Shown here: one piece after another, positions 1 to 5,431 of the stretch | Position numbering within the stretch: the stretch's first letter is position 1 | How the letters are laid out: each line of letters begins with the position of its first letter | NCBI GenBank assembly: GCA_902496345.1 | Contig: CABVAP010000149.1 | Location: forward strand, 1 to 5,431 | Origin: an uncultured Eubacteriales bacterium | Lineage (GTDB): Bacteria > Bacillota > Clostridia > Lachnospirales > CAG-274 | DNA: 5,431 bases | Reading direction: 5' to 3' | Translations under genes and position numbers: made by a program | The notes under the pieces: generated by a model | Seen by the model: the letters and a program-made list of their open reading frames with translations, nothing else | Told to the model about the DNA's origin: nothing | Database searches by the model: none

Positions 1-2
1 AA

Positions 3-56
3 TTTTTATTTGCAATCGTTTATGGCTTTGTTTTAGCAAAAATAAAGTTTTTGTAA
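3..56 (+). CDS. Possible C-terminal end of an upstream membrane protein (partial)
   Basis: Reading from base 3, the window opens with 17 sense codons and a TAA at 54-56. The peptide is FLFAIVYGFVLAKIKFL: a hydrophobic run followed by a short lysine-containing tail, as at the end of a membrane protein whose last helix is followed by a cytoplasmic tail. The other two plus frames also give short peptides (stops at about 36 and 70), so frame choice rests only on this membrane-like composition. If real, it lies on the same strand as the pse operon, about 160 bases ahead of it, and could be co-transcribed with it. A flippase or transporter would suit a glycan locus, but nothing here identifies the family. 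Confidence 0.33.
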   Translation, partial: FLFAIVYGFVLAKIKFL

Positions 57-88
57 AAATTTTAGATTAGCCACCTTTAGTCGACAAC

Positions 89-177
89 AAGACAGGAAAC
101 GATAGTTTCCGGCAAAAGTTTTTGCCTAGCTTTTTTCAAAAAGCTAGTAGGGTGGTGGGGCAAAGCCCCACGGTCTT
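89..177 (+). other. Multibranched hairpin cluster spanning the left repeat
   Basis: Four adjacent hairpins can be drawn by eye. The first is GGAAAC-GATA-GTTTCC (95-110). The second is GGCAAAA/TTTTGCC (111-126; a real loop would open the innermost pair). The third is CTAGCTTTTT/AAAAAGCTAG (126-147, again with a tiny loop). The fourth is GTGGGGC-AAA-GCCCCAC (155-171). Outside them AAGAC (89-93) is complementary to GTCTT (173-177), which could close the set into one multibranched fold. None is followed by a T-run in the plus direction, so this is not an ordinary terminator. It could be a folded single-stranded DNA element of the REP or MITE type, or a structured 5' leader of the pseI mRNA. The pairings are seen in the sequence; the combined fold and any role are inference. 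Confidence 0.5.
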
Positions 178-196
178 AATCGACAAACCCCAATTT
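105..196 (+). repeat. 92-bp inverted repeat, left copy
   Basis: This stretch is the exact reverse complement of 5340-5431; I compared all 92 bases and found no mismatch. It begins GTTTCCGGCAAAAG and ends CGACAAACCCCAATTT. It contains three hairpins, and its GTGGGGC/GCCCCAC stem is far richer in G and C than the surrounding DNA. It lies three bases before the Shine-Dalgarno of pseI and would therefore be in the mRNA leader if transcription starts upstream. No open reading frame of note lies within it. It looks like a dispersed, non-coding genomic repeat. I do not recognise a named family, and no transposase is visible in the window. Confidence 0.93.
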
Positions 197-199
197 GAT

Positions 200-206
200 A
201 AGGAGG
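200..206 (+). promoter_or_regulatory. Ribosome binding site that fixes the GTG start of pseI
   Basis: AAGGAGG stands 8 bases before GTG at 215-217. There is no ATG in frame before codon 24, which already lies inside the conserved N-terminal motif, so this strong site decides the start. It begins four bases after the last base of the left repeat; a hairpin-rich leader this close could affect ribosome access, though the nearest strong stem ends at 171. Confidence 0.85.
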
Positions 207-214
207 ATTGAGTT

Positions 215-1267
215 GTGAATAAATCGTTTAAAATAGGTAGTAAAGTAATTTCAGAAGATTCGCCGGCTTATGTTATTGCAGAAATGTCTGGTAATCATAA
301 TGGCGATTTTGATAGAGCAGTTAAGATTGTAGACGCAATAAAAGAGTCTGGTGCAGATGCTGTTAAACTTCAAACATATACAGCCGATACTATAACTATA
401 GATTGCGATAACCCTGAGTTTCGTACGGGAAAGGGACTTTGGGAAAATGAAAAAACTTTGTATAATCTCTATAAAAAGGCATATACACCTTGGGAATGGC
501 AAAAGGATTTGAAAGAATATGCCGAAAGTATAGGTCTTGATTGCTTTTCTTCGCCTTTTGACCATACGGCTGTTGATTTTATGCAGGAAATTGGTATGCC
601 TGCTATAAAAATTGCGTCTTATGAAATAAATGATATTCCTTTGATTAAAAAGGCTGCTAAAACAGGTAAACCTATAATTATCTCTACAGGAATTGCACAT
701 CTTGAGGATATTGAGCGTGCCTTAAAAACTTGTTCAGATGTTGGTAATGAAAATGTCGCTTTGTTGAAGTGTACATCGGCTTATCCATCACCTTATGAAG
801 ATATGAATATTAAATTAATCCCAAATATGAAAGAAACTTTTGATTGTATCGTTGGACTTTCTGACCACTCTTTAGGCTCAGAGGTTGCCCTCGGTGCTAT
901 CGCTTTAGGTGCTAAAATAATCGAAAAACATATCACCCTAAAAAGGTCTGACGGTGGCGTTGATTCGGCTTTTTCTATGGAAGCTGATGAGTTTAAACAA
1001 ATGGTTTCTCAAATAAGAAATCTTGAAAAAGCTTTGGGTAGAGCAACTTATAAACTTACAGATAAACAGGAAGCCGGTAGAAGTGGCTCTCGCTCTTTGT
1101 ATGTTGTTTCTGATATTAAACGTGGCGAAGTTTTTACAGAAAAAAATGTTCGCTCTATTAGACCTGCTAAAGGATTGCATACTATGTACTATGAACAGGT
1201 TTTAGGTAAAGTTGCAACCGATGATTTTAAAAAGGGAACTCCTCTTGATTGGGGTATGTTTAAATAA
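215..1267 (+). CDS. pseI: Pseudaminic acid synthase (NeuB/SAF family)
   Basis: Predicted to condense 2,4-diacetamido-2,4,6-trideoxy-L-altrose with phosphoenolpyruvate to give pseudaminic acid in the cytoplasm. The 350 residues match the family length. Residues 1 to about 280 form the NeuB TIM barrel: IAEMSGNHNG (21-30), DAVKLQTYTADT (48-59), the GLW (74-76) seen in PseI proteins, FSSPFD (111-116), KIASYE (132-137), ISTGIA (156-161), KCTSAYP (185-191), GLSDHS (214-219) and EKH (237-239). His218 and His239 match the metal-binding histidines of NeuB enzymes. A C-terminal SAF (antifreeze-like) domain covers about 290-350, with RSLY and the RSIRPAKGL segment (313-321) that reaches into the partner active site in the dimer. 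The motif pattern is that of PseI rather than sialic or legionaminic acid synthases, judged from recalled sequences. The start is GTG behind a strong ribosome site, and the gene ends in tandem TAA stops. It is first in the visible operon, 40 bases before pseF. No clear promoter was found upstream. Confidence 0.93.
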   Translation: MNKSFKIGSKVISEDSPAYVIAEMSGNHNGDFDRAVKIVDAIKESGADAVKLQTYTADTITIDCDNPEFRTGKGLWENEKTLYNLYKKAYTPWEWQKDLKEYAESIGLDCFSSPFDHTAVDFMQEIGMPAIKIASYEINDIPLIKKAAKTGKPIIISTGIAHLEDIERALKTCSDVGNENVALLKCTSAYPSPYEDMNIKLIPNMKETFDCIVGLSDHSLGSEVALGAIALGAKIIEKHITLKRSDGGVDSAFSMEADEFKQMVSQIRNLEKALGRATYKLTDKQEAGRSGSRSLYVVSDIKRGEVFTEKNVRSIRPAKGLHTMYYEQVLGKVATDDFKKGTPLDWGMFK

Positions 1268-1307
1268 TAAAAGACTTAATTGTTAAACGCTCAAAGGGGG
1301 CAAAAAT

Positions 1308-2021
1308 ATGACTGATAAGACTATTGCTATAATTACAGCGAGAGGTGGAAGCAAAAGAATTCCTAGAAAAAATATAAAAGAATTTTGTGGCGAGCCTATT
1401 ATAAATTACTCAATAAAAGCTGCTATAAATAGTGGTATATTTGATGAAGTTATGGTTTCAACTGACGATGATGAAATTGCTGAAATAGCTAGAAATGCTG
1501 GGGCAAACGTTCCTTTTATGAGAAGTGAAAAAACAGCAAATGACTTTGCAACAACGGCTGATGTACTTTTTGAGGTTTTTGAAAAATATAAAGAACTCGG
1601 AAAAGAATATAAATATGCTTGTTGCTTATATCCAACTGCTCCTTTTGTTACTCCTCAAAAATTACTTGAAGGGTTTGAAATGATTTCTAAAAATAATGTT
1701 GATTCAGTTATACCTGTTGTTAAATTTTCTTTTCCACCACAAAGAGGTTATATTTTAAACAATGACTTACTTGAGTACAAGTGGCCTGAAAACAGAAACA
1801 AAAGGTCACAGGACTTAGAGCCGTTTTATCACGATAGTGGACAGTTTTATTTTTATGATGTTTCAAAATTTATCGAATACAACGTAAACCCTGACGGGAA
1901 AGTACAAAAAATAGCTCCTATAATTTTGCCAGATTTATATGTTCAAGATATAGACACCGTTGAGGATTGGGAAATTGCTGAAGTCAAATATCGTATTTTG
2001 AAAGAAAAAGGGTTGATTTAA
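1308..2021 (+). CDS. pseF: Pseudaminic acid cytidylyltransferase
   Basis: Predicted to transfer CMP from CTP to pseudaminic acid, giving the CMP-sugar used by glycosyltransferases. At 237 residues it is a single nucleotidyltransferase domain of normal length. Visible motifs are the CTP-binding loop ARGGSKRIPRKN (11-22), VSTDDDEI (50-57), YPTAPF (108-113), the PEN...RSQDLEPFYHDSGQFYF segment (160-182), and the late metal-binding QDIDTVEDW (213-221). The RSQDLEP and HDSGQF pattern is what I recall for PseF and sets it apart from plain CMP-sialic acid synthetases (NeuA). The ATG at 1308 has AAAGGGGG at 1293-1300, seven bases before it. The stop overlaps the pseG start by one base (TAATG), so the two are likely translationally coupled. 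Having PseI on one side and PseG on the other makes the substrate assignment firm as a predicted function. Confidence 0.93.
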   Translation: MTDKTIAIITARGGSKRIPRKNIKEFCGEPIINYSIKAAINSGIFDEVMVSTDDDEIAEIARNAGANVPFMRSEKTANDFATTADVLFEVFEKYKELGKEYKYACCLYPTAPFVTPQKLLEGFEMISKNNVDSVIPVVKFSFPPQRGYILNNDLLEYKWPENRNKRSQDLEPFYHDSGQFYFYDVSKFIEYNVNPDGKVQKIAPIILPDLYVQDIDTVEDWEIAEVKYRILKEKGLI

Positions 2022-3010
2022 TGTGTCTTAATAAGAAAAAAACGATTGCTATAAAGTGTAGTGGTTCTCTTTCTCTTGGAATGGGGCATATAATGCGTAC
2101 TATGGTAATCGCTGAAGAACTTAAAAAAACTTGCGATGTATTTTACATTTCTAAAAGTAACTTTGAATATCAATCTGGAGTGAAAAAAATAAAAGATTTA
2201 GGCTTTGATGTTTACTATGACGAAGATGATGTTTCTGCTGATTTTTTGATTTTTGACAGCTATGATGCAACTGAAAAAATGCTTTCAGATTTGCGAAAAA
2301 AATATCACAGACTTATGTACATAGATGACTTAAAATCGCTTTCATTTTATGATTGTGATATTTTATTAAATAAAAGCTTGAATGTTGAAAATTTAAAGTA
2401 CCCTGTCGATGATAAATGTGTTGTACTTCTTGGTACAAAATATGCTCTTTTACGTGAAGAATTTAGGGTCGCACCAAGTGTTACTGTAAAAGAAAAAGTT
2501 GAAAATGTTTTTATAACGATGGGGGGAACAGACCCGAAAAATACTTCTGTAAAAATACTTAATATATTAAAAAATGAACCGTTTAGATTTAATGTTGCAT
2601 TTAGTTCTGGATTTTCAGACAAGACGAAAGCTGATTTGCAACAACTTGCAAAAGAAAATTCTAATATCGTTTTATATCCCAACCCTAAAATGGCTGATTT
2701 AATTTCAAAGTCGGATATTGCCATAACTGCTTGTGGAGGAACTTTGCAAGAAATTGCGTCGATGGGTCTTCCACAGATTGGTGTTACCGTTGCAAGTAAT
2801 CAAGAAACTAATATGACATTTGGCGAAGAAAATAATTTATTTGTATTTGGAGGATATGAGTCTGAAATCTCTGAAATTGCGTTTTTAGAGCTTTTTAATT
2901 CAGTTGTATATAATTTTGATAAAAGAGTTAAACTCTCTGAAAACGAAAAGAAAACGGTAAATAAAGATGGTGTACAGCTTATTGTAAGTGAAATTTTAAA
3001 ATTGCTTTAG
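2021..3010 (+). CDS. pseG: UDP-2,4-diacetamido-2,4,6-trideoxy-beta-L-altropyranose hydrolase (PseG-like)
   Basis: Predicted to remove UDP from the altrose sugar and so supply the substrate of PseI. The 329 residues have the two-lobed GT-B fold pattern of PseG/SpsG proteins. The N-terminal lobe has the glycine loop LGMGHIMR (19-26), where His23 matches the catalytic histidine of Campylobacter PseG, FLIFDSYDAT (75-84), IDD (101-103), ILLNKSLN (114-121) and YALLREEF (141-148). The C-terminal nucleotide-binding lobe has FITMGGTDPKN (164-174), TACGGTLQEIASMGLP (236-251) and NQE (260-262). It is longer than the roughly 275-residue Campylobacter enzyme but too short for a fused PseH acetyltransferase. 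One oddity is that the usual R-x-D before the glycine loop reads K-C-S (12-14). The start is coupled to pseF, with AAGGG at 2008-2012, 8 bases before the ATG. A related NDP-sugar substrate remains possible. Confidence 0.85.
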   Translation: MCLNKKKTIAIKCSGSLSLGMGHIMRTMVIAEELKKTCDVFYISKSNFEYQSGVKKIKDLGFDVYYDEDDVSADFLIFDSYDATEKMLSDLRKKYHRLMYIDDLKSLSFYDCDILLNKSLNVENLKYPVDDKCVVLLGTKYALLREEFRVAPSVTVKEKVENVFITMGGTDPKNTSVKILNILKNEPFRFNVAFSSGFSDKTKADLQQLAKENSNIVLYPNPKMADLISKSDIAITACGGTLQEIASMGLPQIGVTVASNQETNMTFGEENNLFVFGGYESEISEIAFLELFNSVVYNFDKRVKLSENEKKTVNKDGVQLIVSEILKLL

Positions 3011-3035
3011 TTGCGTTTTAATAAAATGACAAAAT

Positions 3036-3077
3036 AAAAATGCTATCAGCTAAATAAATAGTTGATAGCATTTTTTT
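3036..3077. terminator. Symmetric intrinsic terminator between convergent pseG and HD-GYP genes
   Basis: ATGCTATCAGCT (3040-3051) pairs with AGTTGATAGCAT (3060-3071) across an eight-base loop, with one G-T wobble. The stem is lengthened to 16 pairs by five A on the left pairing with T on the right. A run of seven T (3071-3077) ends it on the plus strand. The A-run at 3036-3040 gives five T on the minus strand, so it can also stop minus transcription. It begins 26 bases after the pseG stop, and the minus-strand gene ends six bases to the right of the T-run. It can serve both operons, most strongly pseG. Confidence 0.88.
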
Positions 3078-3082
3078 ATATA

Positions 3083-4189
3083 TTAAATAAGGCTCTCAAT
3101 ATCCAAGTCAAGACGTTTAGACAAGTCAAGGAAGTCATTTTCTGTCTTTACAATAGGTCTTGACATTTGACTTTGGTTGATGAAAATTATTTCGGCAGTT
3201 TCGCCGTTTGTAAGTTTCACCCAACTTCCCACATAAGTATACGCTATGTTCTGTAAGAACACAAGAAGATACTGTGTATCAAGAACACTAAAATTCTGGC
3301 GTTCGAAATTTCTAATTACGTGGAAAGGACAAAATCTTTCTCTATACACTCTATCAGATGTCATAGCATCATAAATATCACATATAGAAACAATCTTAGC
3401 ATATTTACTGATTTCATCGCCCTTTAAACCACGAGGATAACCTGTTCCGTTGATTTTTTCGTGGTGCATAAGGACAGCATCTTTTACGGATTCAGGAATG
3501 TCTGCATCTTTAATGATTTCATAGCCTAAAGTCGTATGCTTTTTAACTTCCTCAAATTCAGCCTCAGAAAGTTTTCCTTTTTTATTTAAAATATTTTGGT
3601 CAATTTTTAATTTGCCTATATCGTGCAAAAGACCTGCAACTGTTAAATCTTCAGTTTCTTCTTCTGGTAGATTAAGCCATTTACTAAACATATTACAAAG
3701 CAAAGAAACATTTAAACAATGGCTATAAGTGTAATCATTAACAGTTTTCAAATTACTTAAATATGTAAAGATGTCACTTTTACAATTAATCTTATCCATA
3801 ATGCCTTTAGTAATTGAGAAAAGTTCATCTTTATTAATATCACCGCCATTTCCGATATTATTTAACATATCTTTTGTTTCGTCAAGGTTTTCAGTATATG
3901 TACCACTAAATGCCTTAAATTCAGGTTTATCTGAAACTAATTTTGACTGTTCTTCAATTGTATGAACTTCTTTTTGTTTAAATGGACTTAATGTGTCGTC
4001 AACGGAATCTTCCCAAACATAGATACTCTTGATATTAGCTTGTTCAATTTTGGTAAAGTTGACGTTATTAATCATTGTATTTTTGGCAAGAATAACAACA
4101 CCTGTTTTTGTGACAACATCTCTAGCCAATATACAGTTTGGTCTAACGTCAGCAACTTTCATTTTTATTGAAACATTCTCATTTTCCAT
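3083..4189 (-). CDS. HD-GYP domain protein, probable cyclic-di-GMP phosphodiesterase
   Basis: Predicted cytoplasmic enzyme that hydrolyses cyclic-di-GMP. The 368 residues hold an N-terminal region (about 8-65) with the V.DV.PN..LA.DV...G.....K pattern common before HD-GYP domains in Clostridia, and a polar linker (about 66-120). The HD-GYP domain follows at about 140-300. Likely metal ligands are His157, HD (189-190, in LLHDIGK), His218 (KKHTTLG), HH (242-243) and Asp271 (CDIYDAMTSDR). The diagnostic HHE...GTGYP is intact at 242-252, so it should be active. The last 80 residues hold a small beta-rich piece around WVKLTNGETAEIIFIN and RPIVKT, often seen at the end of such clostridial proteins. 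No receiver domain or membrane helix is present, so the input signal is unknown. The ATG follows GGGAGG (4201-4206, minus strand) by about 11 bases. No convincing promoter was found. It is convergent with pseG and divergent from the protease gene. Confidence 0.9.
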   Translation of the reverse strand: MENENVSIKMKVADVRPNCILARDVVTKTGVVILAKNTMINNVNFTKIEQANIKSIYVWEDSVDDTLSPFKQKEVHTIEEQSKLVSDKPEFKAFSGTYTENLDETKDMLNNIGNGGDINKDELFSITKGIMDKINCKSDIFTYLSNLKTVNDYTYSHCLNVSLLCNMFSKWLNLPEEETEDLTVAGLLHDIGKLKIDQNILNKKGKLSEAEFEEVKKHTTLGYEIIKDADIPESVKDAVLMHHEKINGTGYPRGLKGDEISKYAKIVSICDIYDAMTSDRVYRERFCPFHVIRNFERQNFSVLDTQYLLVFLQNIAYTYVGSWVKLTNGETAEIIFINQSQMSRPIVKTENDFLDLSKRLDLDIESLI

Positions 4190-4282
4190 AGGAAACGTAA
4201 CCTCCCGAAATAAACAATATTAATACTACATCTATAATCCCCTAAATAGATTAAATTTAACAAACAAGCGATATATAAATCA

Positions 4283-4310
4283 TTGACAATTATATTTTTT
4301 TTGTTAAAAT
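4283..4310 (+). promoter_or_regulatory. Sigma-A type promoter for the CPBP protease gene
   Basis: A perfect -35 TTGACA (4283-4288) is followed after 16 bases by TAAAAT (4305-4310), one base from the TATAAT consensus. The spacer contains an eight-T run. Transcription would begin near 4317, leaving a leader of about 110 AT-rich bases before the ATG at 4427. It lies in the 237-bp region between two divergent genes. No operator dyad, riboswitch or other RNA structure was recognised there. Confidence 0.6.
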
Positions 4311-4426
4311 ACTATTTATAACATTGTAACATTTTTTTTCAAAATAAGCAAGATATTTTATAAAAATTTGAAATAAAAATTTAATACAAGTTTTAAAATG
4401 TTTTATTTGAAAGGAGAAAAAGTTGT

Positions 4427-5341
4427 ATGGAAAGGTATTCGAGAACAATAAAATTTATGTTGTTATTGCTTATTTATCTTTGTTTAATTCCGTTCTTTAT
4501 CAGTATTTTTTTTAATGTACTTTCTAATGCTGTTGGTTATAACTTTTTAAGTTCAACTTTTCTAATGTTCATAACTCCGTTTTTATGTTCACTTTTACCG
4601 GCTGTCTTGTATTTTAGTGTTACCAAGGAAAATTACAAAGAGGTTTTAAGTTTAAACAAGATAAGTTTATCTAACGTTATTCTTATTGTGATTATGGCTA
4701 TACTTATACAACCTATTGCAAATTTTGTATCATATATAACATCATATTTATTTACAAACACAGCAAGCGAGGCTATGAACAGCATTTCTGATGTTCCGTT
4801 TTGGTTTTTTCTATTAATATCTGCAATATTACCTGCTATATTTGAAGAGGTTGTATTTAGAGGGATAATTCTTTCGGGTGTTAGAAGTGCAGGGGTATTA
4901 AAAAGTGCTTTAATTTCTGGTTTATTCTTTGGCATAATCCACCTTAATCCACACCAATTTATTTATGCTTTTTTAATTGGTATAATTTTTGCCTTATTCG
5001 TTATTTACACAAAATCAATTTATTCGTCTATACTTGCACATTTTATTATAAATGGAACGCAAGGGTTTATTTTATATATGTCTAAAAATCTTTATTCACA
5101 AGAGGAATTAAGTGTTGCTACACAAAGTGATTTTAGTGTTACTTCTATTTTATATTCCGGTGCAACTGCTATAGTTTTTGGGATTTTATTTTATTTTGTG
5201 TTTAGATATTTTACAAAGAAAAATGAAGGCAATTTAATCAAAAGTTTTAATGATGCCCCTCAAAATTTGATAACTATTCCGTTTATTATTATAATAGTCC
5301 TCTTTATAGCGTACTTATTATTTAGGGCTTGCATATTGTAA
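4427..5341 (+). CDS. CPBP family intramembrane metalloprotease (Rce1/Abi type)
   Basis: A 304-residue, strongly hydrophobic protein with about eight or nine predicted membrane segments (roughly 9-30, 43-64, 83-105, 125-140, 160-175, 178-194, 198-212, 235-260 and 281-302, judged by eye). It carries the three family motifs: EExxxR at 140-145 (FEEVVFRG), FxxxH at 168-172 (FGIIH) and HxxxN at 205-209 (HFIIN). Glu140/Glu141, His172 and His205 are the expected catalytic or metal-facing residues, so it should be active. Family members cleave within or next to the membrane. Some mature peptides, process CAAX-like substrates or give bacteriocin self-immunity, but no substrate is evident here. AAAGGAG (4410-4416) lies 10 bases before the ATG. 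It has its own promoter and is not obviously linked to its neighbours. The last two bases of its TAA stop lie in the right repeat copy, so the C-terminus is set exactly at the repeat junction. Confidence 0.87.
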   Translation: MERYSRTIKFMLLLLIYLCLIPFFISIFFNVLSNAVGYNFLSSTFLMFITPFLCSLLPAVLYFSVTKENYKEVLSLNKISLSNVILIVIMAILIQPIANFVSYITSYLFTNTASEAMNSISDVPFWFFLLISAILPAIFEEVVFRGIILSGVRSAGVLKSALISGLFFGIIHLNPHQFIYAFLIGIIFALFVIYTKSIYSSILAHFIINGTQGFILYMSKNLYSQEELSVATQSDFSVTSILYSGATAIVFGILFYFVFRYFTKKNEGNLIKSFNDAPQNLITIPFIIIIVLFIAYLLFRACIL

Positions 5342-5431
5342 ATTGGGGTTTGTCGATTAAGACCGTGGGGCTTTGCCCCACCACCCTACTAGCTTTTTGA
5401 AAAAAGCTAGGCAAAAACTTTTGCCGGAAAC
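5340..5431 (-). repeat. 92-bp inverted repeat, right copy (cut by the window end)
   Basis: This is the exact reverse complement of 105-196. Its inner edge overlaps the CPBP stop codon (the TAA occupies 5339-5341). It contains the same hairpins: GTGGGGC/GCCCCAC (5365-5381), CTAGCTTTTT/AAAAAGCTAG (5389-5410) and GGCAAAA/TTTTGCC (5410-5425). The window ends at the base matching position 105, so the repeat may continue outward. No other terminator lies between the CPBP gene and the window end. The GC-rich hairpin could help to end or protect that transcript, although no T-run follows it directly. Confidence 0.93.

Noticed and set aside
36..54. A weak GCAAAAA/TTTTTGT stem as a terminator of the upstream gene
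   Set aside because: The stem is almost all A-T, includes a G-T pair, and overlaps the possible coding end, so it is unlikely to be stable.
105..196. A CRISPR array or complete insertion sequence at the window ends
   Set aside because: There is one repeat unit at each end, in opposite orientation, with no spacers between regular repeats and no transposase gene in the window.
251..700. Long minus-strand open frames opposite pseI and pseG, and plus-strand frames opposite the HD-GYP gene
   Set aside because: They lie wholly within well-recognised genes, have no proper ribosome sites, and encode compositions typical of antisense shadows.
4226..4258. A flagellar sigma-28 type promoter for the HD-GYP gene, TAAA-N15-GGATTATA on the minus strand
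   Set aside because: The spacing fits but the -10 matches the GCCGATAT-type consensus too poorly to support a claim.
4289..4317. A perfect TATAAT on the minus strand (4289-4294) as -10 of the HD-GYP gene
   Set aside because: No -35 resembling TTGACA lies 16-18 bases upstream on that strand, and such hexamers are expected by chance in DNA this rich in A and T.
4190..4426. A cyclic-di-GMP riboswitch in the leader of the HD-GYP or CPBP gene
   Set aside because: Neither the conserved GEMM sequence blocks nor the paired stems are visible; the region is mostly simple A and T.

Overview
The window is AT-rich, uses strong AGGAGG-type ribosome binding sites, and encodes Firmicutes-type proteins. It most likely comes from an anaerobic member of the Clostridia, possibly a motile gut species. 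That placement rests on composition and protein style only.

Layout: positions 1-104 hold what may be the last 17 codons of an upstream membrane protein and the start of a hairpin-rich repeat. A 92-bp repeat (105-196) ends three bases before the ribosome binding site of the first full gene. A tight plus-strand operon follows: pseI (215-1267), pseF (1308-2021) and pseG (2021-3010). These are the last three enzyme types of the CMP-pseudaminic acid pathway: PseG removes UDP, PseI condenses the sugar with phosphoenolpyruvate, and PseF activates the product with CTP. The early enzymes PseB, PseC and PseH are not in the window. A symmetric terminator (3036-3077) separates the operon from a convergent minus-strand gene for an HD-GYP domain protein (3083-4189), a probable cyclic-di-GMP phosphodiesterase. 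A 237-bp divergent intergenic region carries a good plus-strand promoter for a CPBP-family membrane protease (4427-5341).

The most unusual feature is the exact inverted 92-bp repeat at the two ends (105-196 and 5340-5431). No mismatch was found when the copies were compared base by base. Each copy is a chain of back-to-back hairpins and lies against a gene: three bases from the pseI ribosome binding site on the left, overlapping the CPBP stop codon on the right. In the left copy, a fourth hairpin and a 5-bp closing stem outside the shared 92 bp suggest a multibranched folded unit at about 89-177. The window stops inside the right copy, so the repeat's true outer boundary there cannot be seen.

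Functionally, the operon makes a nine-carbon acidic sugar used on flagellin or surface glycans. The HD-GYP protein may lower cyclic-di-GMP, which commonly favours motility. Linking the two is inference from adjacency only. The CPBP protease has no evident tie to either.
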